Assembly (NCBI RefSeq): GCF_000153725.1
Contig: NZ_DS022276.1
Coordinates: forward strand, 1,727,687-1,791,686
Direction of reading: 5' to 3'
From: Salipiger bermudensis HTCC2601
Lineage (GTDB): Bacteria; Pseudomonadota; Alphaproteobacteria; Rhodobacterales; Rhodobacteraceae
DNA: 64,000 nucleotides
Every line of letters begins with the position of its first letter. The stretch's first letter is position 1. Below are positions 33,043 through 40,536 of the stretch, piece after piece. The notes beneath the pieces were generated by a model. That model had not been told where the DNA came from and did no database searches. It saw nothing but the letters and a program-made list of their open reading frames with translations. Both the position numbers and the translations under genes were made by a program.

Positions 33043-33513
33043 TCGGATCAACAGAAATTTTGGGCACCCGGAAACCGGAGTGGAAATGTGCATCCGGACG
33101 AGACCTGCCCGGGCCGCGATGGCATCGCTTCGCGCGCCGCTCGGGCGGTCCACCGCGAAGGTGAAAGATGAGCGCCGTCACAGCCCCGGCGTGGCGGGAT
33201 CGCGTCTGGCCTGGCGATCCACCCGCGCTTTCGCGGAGCTGGTCAGAGACTTCATCTTCCGGTTGATGCCGCGCCGCCGAGGTGAGACGCCGGTTCGGTC
33301 TTGAGCGCAAGTTCTAAGTGGCTCGTTTATATACATACATCATTCGCCTCTCACGAAGCGTTGTCGCCACCGTTGTAATCGCCGTTGTAATCGACGCGAT
33401 ATTCGATTTTTTCGAAAATCAATCCGTGGTTGCGGCTTGATTGCCTGAAAAGCAGGCGGTTTGAGAACAAAGGCCGTGTCCCGAAGCGAAATGCGCCTCC
33501 GGGCGCAGAGCGC
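33043..33513. other. gene-free stretch with an AT-rich island and a 12-base tandem repeat
   Basis: No convincing gene is present; short open frames here lack family patterns and ribosome binding sites. The part at 33305-33420 is clearly richer in A/T than the surroundings. It contains a perfect tandem duplication of a 12-base unit (33370-33381 and 33382-33393, core cgttgtaatcg) followed by a short inverted repeat gatttt/aaaatc at 33405-33420. A regulatory or transferred remnant is possible. Confidence 0.5.
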
Positions 33514-33549
33514 AAAACGGCCCGGCAGCCTCTTGGGCGACCGGGCCGT
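33514..33549 (-). terminator. intrinsic terminator after the small secreted protein gene
   Basis: A 9-base stem (33517-33525 with 33541-33549) is followed on the minus strand by TTTT. It lies 31 bases downstream of the stop of the gene at 33580-33942. Confidence 0.8.
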
Positions 33550-33579
33550 GCGCGGGGAGCATGGGGACAGGTGAACGGC

Positions 33580-33942
33580 TTACTTGAGCACGTGCCAGAC
33601 GCCGCCGACGCCGTCGCCATTGACGTCGCCCGGTGCGCTGTCGCCGGCCCAGTAGTACAGCGGCATACCCTTGAACGCCCACTGCTCGGCACCGTCCTTG
33701 CGGGTCACGAGGCTGAAGTTGCCCTCGGCGCTGGCGCCCGACTTGGCGACGAACGGCGGCCAGCTTGCGGCGCAGCCGTCGTAGCAGTTGCTGGTGCCCG
33801 GCGCGTCCTTGTCGAAGATGTAGAGGGTCATGCCCTCGCCATCGACGAGAACGCCGCCGCCGGACATGCCGGCCGGGGCCGCGATGGCGGTGGTTGCGGC
33901 GACGGACAGGGCGGCGCCGGCGATCAGGGTGAGAAGTTTCAT
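33580..33942 (-). CDS. small secreted protein with YxFxxD motif (lipoprotein_15-like)
   Basis: The 120-residue protein has a signal peptide (1-21, ending AIA) and the pattern of the COG4315/PF03640 family: LYIFDKDAPGTSNCYDGCAASWPPF and LYYWAGDSAPGDVNGDGVGGVWHV. The signal has no lipobox cysteine, so it is probably soluble in the periplasm or secreted. Family members are linked to stress but have no firm function. It has its own terminator and an ECF-type promoter of the T6SS motif, so it is a likely member of that regulon and not part of the apparatus. Confidence 0.87.
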   Translation of the reverse strand: MKLLTLIAGAALSVAATTAIAAPAGMSGGGVLVDGEGMTLYIFDKDAPGTSNCYDGCAASWPPFVAKSGASAEGNFSLVTRKDGAEQWAFKGMPLYYWAGDSAPGDVNGDGVGGVWHVLK

Positions 33943-33996
33943 GCAAAGGTCTCCTGTGGTGGTGTCTGGCCCAGACCATCTCGTTCTGGATACCGG

Positions 33997-34026
33997 GTTA
34001 GTGCCGGTGCCCCACCACAGGGTTCA
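33997..34026 (-). promoter_or_regulatory. ECF-type promoter P5 before the small secreted protein gene
   Basis: The minus strand reads TGAACC, 17 bases, CACTAAC, 55 bases upstream of the ATG at 33942. Both elements are identical to P4 (CACTAAC) with the same spacing. Confidence 0.75.
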
Positions 34027-34064
34027 TTCGTGCGGGATATATTCCAAGGCTTCGGGCGCCAAGC

Positions 34065-35048
34065 TCAGCCAAGCGCGATGATCGGCCCGTCGAGCAGCCC
34101 CATCAGGTCGCCGAAATAGCCGCCCGAGCGGGCCGGACGCGTCGGGTCCGACGTGATGGCGACGGCGAGATCGCGCTCCGGGTGGGCGGCGATCACCTGC
34201 CCGCCATAGCCGCGCCCGAGGATCCAGCCGCTGTCGCTCAGGAACCAGCCGTAGCCATAGCCGAGACCGGACCAGCGCGAGCGGGTGCGGGCCTCTTGCG
34301 AGGCGTCGACCCAGTCGGCGGGCAGCACCTGCGCGCCGTCGTAGCGTCCGCCGTCGCGCATGGCGACGGCCACGCGCAGCATCGCCTGGGGCGTCAGCGC
34401 CATCTCGTTGCCGCCAAAGTAGAAGCCCTGCGGATCGCGGGTCCAGGGCGGGATCTCGATGCCGAGCGGGGTGCCGAGGTGGCGCCGCGCAAGTGTCAGC
34501 AGGCTGTCGCCGGTGGCAGTGGCGATCGCGGCCCCCAGAAGATGCGTGGTGCCGGTGGAATAGATCATCTGGCCGCCATTCTCGGCCACGCGCGGCTGGC
34601 GCAGCACGTAGGCGACCCAGTTCGAGGAACTGACCCAGGCACCGTAATTCGCCCCCGAGGTGCGCTCGAGCCCGGCGCGCAGGGTGACGAGATCACGCAT
34701 GGTGAGGTCTTCGACGCCCTCGGTGGCCCCCGACGGGATCAGGCTCGGGGCGACATCGCCGAGCCGCGCCTCGACGCTCTCGATGCCGCCCTCGTCGATC
34801 ACCGCGCCGAGGATCAGCGCAAGCACGCTCTTTGAACAGGACTTGATATTGGCGACCCGGGTCAGACCGGGGCCGCGCGGGGCCTCGGCCAGCAGCGTCT
34901 CGTCGCCGCGGCGGATCTGGATCGAGTGCAACTGGTCGAGATCGACCGCGAGGTCGCGGATCTCGTCTGTGCTTTGCTGGGCGCGCAGCAGCGACGGCGC
35001 GGCGAGGCTGCCGGCGAGGGCGAGAGAGAAGTGTCGGCGCGACAGCAT
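34065..35048 (-). CDS. Tat-exported serine hydrolase of the beta-lactamase (class C) family
   Basis: From the ATG at 35048 the product has 327 residues and begins MLSRRHFSLALAG, a twin-arginine signal ending near LRAQ. The SxxK motif appears as SCSKS, followed by DLVTLRAGLERTSG; the second motif is YSTGTTHLLG. These are hallmarks of class C beta-lactamase/esterase-like hydrolases, a family of mixed functions (esterases, DD-peptidases, amidases). A longer reading from 35141 adds 31 residues with no signal features. It stands alone; its substrate cannot be told. Confidence 0.87.
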   Translation of the reverse strand: MLSRRHFSLALAGSLAAPSLLRAQQSTDEIRDLAVDLDQLHSIQIRRGDETLLAEAPRGPGLTRVANIKSCSKSVLALILGAVIDEGGIESVEARLGDVAPSLIPSGATEGVEDLTMRDLVTLRAGLERTSGANYGAWVSSSNWVAYVLRQPRVAENGGQMIYSTGTTHLLGAAIATATGDSLLTLARRHLGTPLGIEIPPWTRDPQGFYFGGNEMALTPQAMLRVAVAMRDGGRYDGAQVLPADWVDASQEARTRSRWSGLGYGYGWFLSDSGWILGRGYGGQVIAAHPERDLAVAITSDPTRPARSGGYFGDLMGLLDGPIIALG

Positions 35049-35104
35049 GGCGGACTCCTGCGATTTGCGTGTCACAAGATTTGGCAGGCGTTCCGGGAAA
35101 GGAA

Positions 35105-35128
35105 ACCCGCGCGGCGGGGCGCGCGGGT
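35105..35128 (-). terminator. terminator after the glutamine-synthetase-like gene
   Basis: An 8-base stem, acccgcgc with gcgcgggt, is followed on the minus strand by TTTCC. It lies 31 bases past the stop at 35160 and before the hydrolase gene. Confidence 0.65.
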
Positions 35129-35159
35129 CACGCCGCATCAACAGCCGGTGAGGCGGCGC

Positions 35160-36476
35160 TCAGAACAGCTCGATATAGCGCTCGATCTCCCACTGGGTCA
35201 CGTGGCGCAGGTAATCCTGCACCTCGAAGCGGCGCGAGCGCACGAAGTGATCGACGAAGCTGTCGCCAAAGAGCGAGCGCGCTGCCTCGCTGGCCTCGAG
35301 CCGGTCGGTGGCCTCGACGAGATCGCGCGGGAACCGTGCGCTGGCGGCGGGCTGCACTTCGTAGGCGCTGCCCTTGACCGGGGCGGGCGGCTCGGCCCCG
35401 GTCTCGATCCCGCGCAGACCGGCGGCGAGGCAGAGCGCCATCACCGCGTGCGGGTTGGAGTCTGCCGCGGGCACGCGGAACTCGATGCGCGTCGCCTCGG
35501 GGCTGTCGTTGATGATGCGCACCGCGGCGGTGCGGTTTTGCACGCCCCAGCTTGCCCATGTCGGCGCCCAGGCCCCGGGCACCAGTCGCTTGTAGGCGTT
35601 GACCGTCTGCGCCGTCAGCACCAGCATCTCGGGCATCAGCTCGAGCACCCCGCCGAGGAAATGCCGTGCCGTCTGCGACAGCCCGTCCGGCGCGTCGGGA
35701 TCGGAGAACGCCGGTGCGCCGTCCTTCTGCAGTGAGATGTGGAAATGCCCGGACTGGCCCGAAAGCTCGGGCGAGAGCTTGGACATGAACACGGTGGTCA
35801 GCGCGTTGCGGGCGAAATAGGCTCGCGCGAAATTGCGAAACAGCGCCGCGTCATCCGCCGCCTTGACGCCCGAAGCCACCGTGAGCGGGGCCTCGAAGCA
35901 GCCCGGCCCAAGCTCGGTATGCAGGCTGTCGAGGCCGATATCCATCAGGCTCATGCATTGCCGCAGCCCGTCGAACAGGTCGCCATAGGCGGCCGCCGAT
36001 TGCAGCGAGTAGGTGCGGTTGGCCTTGGCAAAATGCTGCAGGTCGCGATAGCGCTTCTCGCGCAGGCTGTCGGCAGTCTCGTCGAGCAGGAAGAACTCGT
36101 ATTCGAAAGCGGCGGTGACGTCGAAGCCCATCGCCTCGGCCTTGGCAAGATGCTTGAGCAGCTGGTTGCGGGGGGATTTCTTGCCGAACTCGCCGGTGAA
36201 GTCCGCGACCATCACCTCGGCATCGGCGCCGAAGGGCCAGTGCCGGCGGGTCTCGGGGAAGATCTGTGCCGGGCGGTCGATATAGGTCTCGCTGTCGTCC
36301 CATGTCTTCTCGGCGCTGTCCCAGGCGTGCAGCACGTCGCAGAAGCTGTAGCCCTTCTCGATCAGCTTGTCGGCCTTGCTGCTGTCCATCAGCTTGTGGC
36401 GGAACAGCCCGTCGAGGTCGAAGATGCCCACATGGACGTCGCGAGAGACGTGTTCGGGGATGCCGTTGCTGTCCAT
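35160..36476 (-). CDS. glutamine-synthetase-like ligase
   Basis: The 438-residue protein has the GS fold motifs: beta-grasp DLDGLFRHKLM, metal/Glu site AFEYEFFLLDE, LGPGCFEAPLT, the SGHFHISL histidine motif, NRTAAVRI and EFRVPAADSNPHAVMA. The DSNPHAVMALCLAAGLRGI end is typical of GlnA-like ligases such as GlnT or gamma-glutamylpolyamine synthetases rather than housekeeping GlnA, whose adenylylation site is not apparent. The ATG at 36476 follows a GGAG motif; upstream reading frames lack family sequence. No neighbouring polyamine genes help to fix the substrate. Confidence 0.85.
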   Translation of the reverse strand: MDSNGIPEHVSRDVHVGIFDLDGLFRHKLMDSSKADKLIEKGYSFCDVLHAWDSAEKTWDDSETYIDRPAQIFPETRRHWPFGADAEVMVADFTGEFGKKSPRNQLLKHLAKAEAMGFDVTAAFEYEFFLLDETADSLREKRYRDLQHFAKANRTYSLQSAAAYGDLFDGLRQCMSLMDIGLDSLHTELGPGCFEAPLTVASGVKAADDAALFRNFARAYFARNALTTVFMSKLSPELSGQSGHFHISLQKDGAPAFSDPDAPDGLSQTARHFLGGVLELMPEMLVLTAQTVNAYKRLVPGAWAPTWASWGVQNRTAAVRIINDSPEATRIEFRVPAADSNPHAVMALCLAAGLRGIETGAEPPAPVKGSAYEVQPAASARFPRDLVEATDRLEASEAARSLFGDSFVDHFVRSRRFEVQDYLRHVTQWEIERYIELF

Positions 36477-36702
36477 GAGGGGCTGCTCCTTGCTGATCTT
36501 TTTGTCCGCCCTGGGCGGGTTCGGGCGGAGTTTGACCGGCACAAGGGGGCTGTCAAGGAACCGCGCGCCATTGCTGCCGTCGAGAGGAAGCATCTGGCGA
36601 AAATGGATAAATTCTGCGCAGGTCCTGTGGCCGGTCACGTTGTGATCAGGGGTGGCGCGCGCCGATTGCCACGCCGCTTGTGCCGCGCATAGTATCGCCG
36701 TC

Positions 36703-38034
36703 ATGGAAGGGCCCGACGCGCTGACCCAGGACGACCCCAATGCCATGACCGACGAGGCATGGCAGTCGGTGCTGCGCGCCGTCGACCAGACCTATTCCGA
36801 GCTGGTGGCGCATCAGGAACAGCTCGAGCACCAGAATGCCGAGCTGACCGCCGCCAAGCATCTCATTGAAGGCGTGCTGCATTCGGTGAGCGACGTGCTC
36901 ATCGTGATCGACCGCGACGGCAGCGTCGCCGAGGCCAGCGAGTCGCTCTTCGCGCTGGTCAGTGGCGGGGCGCCTGAGGTGCTCGGCCGCCCGGTGGCCG
37001 AGATCTTCGATGCCGAGGGCGCGGCGCAGATCGGCGCGGCGCTGAACCAGCTGCGCATGAACCACGCGGTGGCGGATTTCGAGGCCAGCATCCCCACCGA
37101 GACCGGCGCGCAGCCGTTCCACATCGTGCTGTCGCCCCGGCTCGACGCGCGCGACCGCTTCGGCGGCGCGGTGCTCAGCGGGCGCCCGCTGGGCGAGCTG
37201 CGCCGCGCCTATGCCGAGCTCGAGCTGAGCCACGAGCAGCTCAAGCAGGCGCAGAGCCAGATCGTGCGCAACGAGAAGCTGGCCTCGCTGGGGCGGCTGC
37301 TGGCGGGGGTGGCGCACGAGCTCAACAACCCGATCAGCTTCGTCTATGCCAGCACCCATGCGCTGGAGAAATATGTCGGCCAGTTCGAGACCTATTTCCA
37401 ACAGGTCCAGTCCGGTGCCAGCCGCGACGAGCTGGTGCGGCTGCGCAGCGAGCTCAAGCTCGAGCGCGCGCTGGGCAATCTCTCGACCGCGATCCACGGC
37501 GCACGCGAGGGTGCCGAGCGGGTGCGCGACATCGTCGCCGACCTGCGCCGCCTGTCCTCGGAAGGCAGCGGCGAGAAGGTGGTCTTCGACTTGGCCGAGA
37601 CCGCGCGCGTCGGCGCCCGCTGGGTCGAGCGCGGTGCCAAGTCCGGCGTCACGGTGGCGTTTACTGGCGAAGACAGCCTGCGCGTGCTTGGCGTGCCGGG
37701 CCATATCCAGCAGATCGTGATGAACCTCGTGCAGAACGCGCTCGACGCGGTGGACGGGGGCGCGGCACCGGAGGTCCGCATTGATCTCGCCGTGCAGGGC
37801 GGACGGGCACGGATGACCGTGTCGGACAACGGTCCCGGCATTCCGGACGAACAGCGCGCGGCGGTGTTCGACCCGTTCTTCACCACCAAGCCGGTGGGCA
37901 AGGGCACCGGGCTTGGGCTTTCCATCAGCGCCAAGATCGCCGATGAACATGGCGGGCAGCTTTCGCTGCTGCCAGGGCCGGGGGCGGTCTTCGTGCTCGA
38001 CCTGCCGCTGGCGGACACACCGGGAGAGGCCTGA
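36703..38034 (+). CDS. hupT: hydrogenase regulatory histidine kinase HupT
   Basis: The 443-residue soluble kinase has an N-terminal coiled-coil (about 30-55), a PAS-like region (about 56-165), a phosphoacceptor motif LLAGVAHELNNP with H205, and an ATPase domain (VMNLVQNALDAVDGG, SDNGPGIPDEQR, GTGLGLSI). In R. capsulatus HupT phosphorylates HupR when H2 is absent and is silenced by the HupUV sensor. It stops immediately before hupU. The start is uncertain: a GTG at 36652 would add 17 residues, but the ATG at 36703 begins the family-like part. Confidence 0.92.
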   Translation: MEGPDALTQDDPNAMTDEAWQSVLRAVDQTYSELVAHQEQLEHQNAELTAAKHLIEGVLHSVSDVLIVIDRDGSVAEASESLFALVSGGAPEVLGRPVAEIFDAEGAAQIGAALNQLRMNHAVADFEASIPTETGAQPFHIVLSPRLDARDRFGGAVLSGRPLGELRRAYAELELSHEQLKQAQSQIVRNEKLASLGRLLAGVAHELNNPISFVYASTHALEKYVGQFETYFQQVQSGASRDELVRLRSELKLERALGNLSTAIHGAREGAERVRDIVADLRRLSSEGSGEKVVFDLAETARVGARWVERGAKSGVTVAFTGEDSLRVLGVPGHIQQIVMNLVQNALDAVDGGAAPEVRIDLAVQGGRARMTVSDNGPGIPDEQRAAVFDPFFTTKPVGKGTGLGLSISAKIADEHGGQLSLLPGPGAVFVLDLPLADTPGEA

Positions 38035-39024
38035 ATGAATATCCTCTGGCTGCAATCGGCCGGCTGCGGCGGCTGCACCATGTCGCTGCTCTGCGCCGAG
38101 AACCCCAACGTGCTCGACACGCTGGGCGATGCCGGCATCGAGTTCCTCTGGCACCCGTCGCTCTCGGTCGAGACCGGCTGCGAGGTGCAGGCGCTGCTGC
38201 GCGCGGTGGAGCGCGGCGAGATCGCGCTCGACGTGCTGTGCTTCGAGGGCTCGGTCGTCACAGGCCCGCGCGGCACGGGCAAGTTCCACATGCTGGCCGG
38301 CACCGGGCGCTCGATGCTCGACTGGGTGCGGGCGCTGGCGCCGATGGCCGAGCACGTGGTGGCGGTGGGCACCTGCGCGGCGTTTGGCGGCATCACCGCG
38401 GCGGGCGGCAACCCGGCGGGCGCGGTGGGGCTGCAATATGACGGCCGCCAGAAGGGCGCGGCGCTCGACGAGGGCTTCACCAGCCGCTCCGGCCTGCCGG
38501 TGATCAACGTGGCGGGCTGCCCGACGCATCCCGCCTGGGTCACCGAGACGCTGCTGATGCTGGCGGGCGGGGCGCTGGGCGCGGGCGATCTCGACGTGCT
38601 CGCCCGGCCGCGCTTCTACGCCGATCACCTGGTGCATCACGGCTGCACCAAGAACGAGTTCTACGAGTACAAGGCCAGCGCCCGGACGCTTTGCGAGATG
38701 GGCTGCATGATGGAGCATCTGGGCTGCGTCGGCACGCAGGCGGTTGGCGATTGCAACATCCGCCCGTGGAATGGCGAGGGATCGTGCACGCGCGGGAATT
38801 ACCCCTGCATCGCCTGCACGGCGCCGGAATTCGAAGAACCCGGTCACCCGTTCACCGAGACGCCGACCATCGCGGGCATCCCGGTAGGGCTGCCCTCGGA
38901 CATGCCGAAGGCGTGGTTCATGGCGTTGGCCTCGCTGTCCAAAGCCGCGACACCGCAGCGCATCGAGCGCAACGCCCATTCCGACCGCCTCGTACAGGCG
39001 CCAAGCGTGAAGGCCCGCAAATGA
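38035..39024 (+). CDS. hupU: H2-sensing regulatory hydrogenase small subunit HupU
   Basis: The 329-residue small subunit binds the proximal cluster through SAGCGGCTMS (C11, C14), GTCAAFGG and GCPTHPAW, with further cluster cysteines in HGCTKNEFYEY, MGCMMEHLGC and NIRPWNGEGSC. There is no Tat signal, so it stays in the cytoplasm as expected for HupU/HoxB sensors. It begins at the base after the hupT stop and overlaps hupV by 4 bases. Confidence 0.96.
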   Translation: MNILWLQSAGCGGCTMSLLCAENPNVLDTLGDAGIEFLWHPSLSVETGCEVQALLRAVERGEIALDVLCFEGSVVTGPRGTGKFHMLAGTGRSMLDWVRALAPMAEHVVAVGTCAAFGGITAAGGNPAGAVGLQYDGRQKGAALDEGFTSRSGLPVINVAGCPTHPAWVTETLLMLAGGALGAGDLDVLARPRFYADHLVHHGCTKNEFYEYKASARTLCEMGCMMEHLGCVGTQAVGDCNIRPWNGEGSCTRGNYPCIACTAPEFEEPGHPFTETPTIAGIPVGLPSDMPKAWFMALASLSKAATPQRIERNAHSDRLVQAPSVKARK

Positions 39025-40451
39025 GCGACAGGCAGCTGCTGGTCGGCCCGTTCAACCGTGTCGAGGGCGATCTCGAGATCCGCCTCGACGTGACCGACGG
39101 CCGGGTCTCGGAGGCGCGGGCCAACTCGCCTCTGTTCCGGGGTTTCGAGATGATGTTGCAGGGCAAGGCGCCAAGCGACGCGCTGACCCTGACGCCGCGG
39201 ATCTGCGGCATCTGCTCGATCAGCCAGTCGGCGGCGGCCGCGCTGGCGCTGGCCGATGCCGGCGGGGTGACGATGCCGCCACAGGGGCGGCTGGCGGCGG
39301 CGATCCTGCACGGGGTGGAGAACCTCTGCGATCACATCAGCCATTTCGCGCTGTTCTTCATGCCGGACTTTGCCCGGCCCGTCTATGCCGGGCGCACGTG
39401 GCACGACCGCGCGGTGGCGCGCTACACCGCGCAGCAGGGTTCGGCGGTGCGGCCGCTGATCGAGGCGCGGGCGCAGCTCTTCCACATCGTGGGGCTTCTG
39501 GGCGGCAAGTGGCCGCACACGCTGGCGATCCAGCCCGGCGGGGTCACCCGCGCGCCCGATGCGCGCGACCGCATCCGCATCCAGACCACCCTGCGCGCCG
39601 CTAGGCGCGTGCTCGAGCGCGAGCTCTTCGGCGGGTCGTTGGAGGCCTTCGCGGCGCTGGGCTCGGTGTCTGGGTACGAGGGCTGGGCCGGCGGCGACGT
39701 GGCGCTGTTCTCGGAGATCTCGGCGGATCTGGGGCTGGACGGGATCGGCGTGGGGCCGAAGCGGTATCTCTCCTGCGGGGCCTATCCGCTGGCCGAGGGC
39801 CGCGTGACCGGGGCCGGCGTCTGGGAGGACGGGTCGGTCTCCGCCTTCGATCCGGGCGAGATCGTCGAGGATGTGAGCCACGCCTGGATGCTGGGCGAGG
39901 CGGCGCATCCGGCGCAGGGCGCGACGCTGCCCGACGAGGACATGGCCGAGCCGAGCTACAGCTGGTGCAAGGCGCCGCGTCTGGGCGGGCGCACGGTCGA
40001 GGTCGGCGCGCTGGCGCGGCAGGTGCTCGACGGGCACCCGCTGGCGCTGGCGCTGGCCGGGGAGGGCTCGGTGCGGGCGCGCATCGCGGGGCGGCTGCTC
40101 GAGATCGCCCGCACGGTGCTCTGGCTCGAGGACTGGGCGGCGGCGCTGGATCCTGGGGCGGTGTTCATGGACCCGGCGCCGGCGCTGCGCGAGGGCTCGG
40201 GTGTGGGGCTCGTCGAGGCGGCGCGCGGCGCGCTGGGGCACTGGATCACGGTCGAGAAGGGGCGGATAACGCGCTACCAGATCGTGGCGCCGACGACGTG
40301 GAATTTCTCGCCGCGCGATGCCGGCGGCGTGCCGGGGCCGGTCGAGGCGGCGCTGGTGGGGGCGCCGGTGGGCGAGGGCGAGACCACGCCGGTGATGGTG
40401 CAGCACGTGGTGCGGAGTTTCGATCCATGCATGGTTTGCACGGTGCATTGA
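39021..40451 (+). CDS. hupV: H2-sensing regulatory hydrogenase large subunit HupV
   Basis: The 476-residue large subunit has the N-terminal nickel motif RICGICSISQ and the C-terminal DPCMVCTVH, where the protein stops directly at the histidine. The lack of a C-terminal extension means no protease step, a mark of the HupV/HoxC regulatory type. The ATG at 39021 overlaps the hupU stop (ATGA). Confidence 0.96.
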   Translation: MSDRQLLVGPFNRVEGDLEIRLDVTDGRVSEARANSPLFRGFEMMLQGKAPSDALTLTPRICGICSISQSAAAALALADAGGVTMPPQGRLAAAILHGVENLCDHISHFALFFMPDFARPVYAGRTWHDRAVARYTAQQGSAVRPLIEARAQLFHIVGLLGGKWPHTLAIQPGGVTRAPDARDRIRIQTTLRAARRVLERELFGGSLEAFAALGSVSGYEGWAGGDVALFSEISADLGLDGIGVGPKRYLSCGAYPLAEGRVTGAGVWEDGSVSAFDPGEIVEDVSHAWMLGEAAHPAQGATLPDEDMAEPSYSWCKAPRLGGRTVEVGALARQVLDGHPLALALAGEGSVRARIAGRLLEIARTVLWLEDWAAALDPGAVFMDPAPALREGSGVGLVEAARGALGHWITVEKGRITRYQIVAPTTWNFSPRDAGGVPGPVEAALVGAPVGEGETTPVMVQHVVRSFDPCMVCTVH

Positions 40452-40460
40452 CCTCGAAGG

Positions 40461-40528
40461 AGGAGGGGGGCGCTGCCCCCGTCCGCGCGGGGCGCGGACT
40501 CCCCCGGGATATTTTTGGCCAGAAGAAG
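40461..40528 (+). repeat. GC-rich double-hairpin intergenic repeat of Rhodobacterales type
   Basis: Two adjacent hairpins (gggggc/gccccc at 40466-40480 and gtccgcgc/gcgcggac at 40481-40499) are followed by CCCCCGGGATATTTTTGG and AGAAGAAG. I recall near-identical elements between genes in many Rhodobacterales genomes. Here the T-run after the hairpins could terminate hupTUV transcription, and the AGAAG end lies just upstream of the hypF start. Confidence 0.65.
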
Positions 40529-40536
40529 ATGCGGGC

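Noticed and set aside
33017-33304. Possible small gene of 95 codons in the gap upstream of the sigma operon
   Set aside because: It begins inside the ECF-type promoter, is Arg-rich without a recognisable pattern, and has no ribosome binding site.
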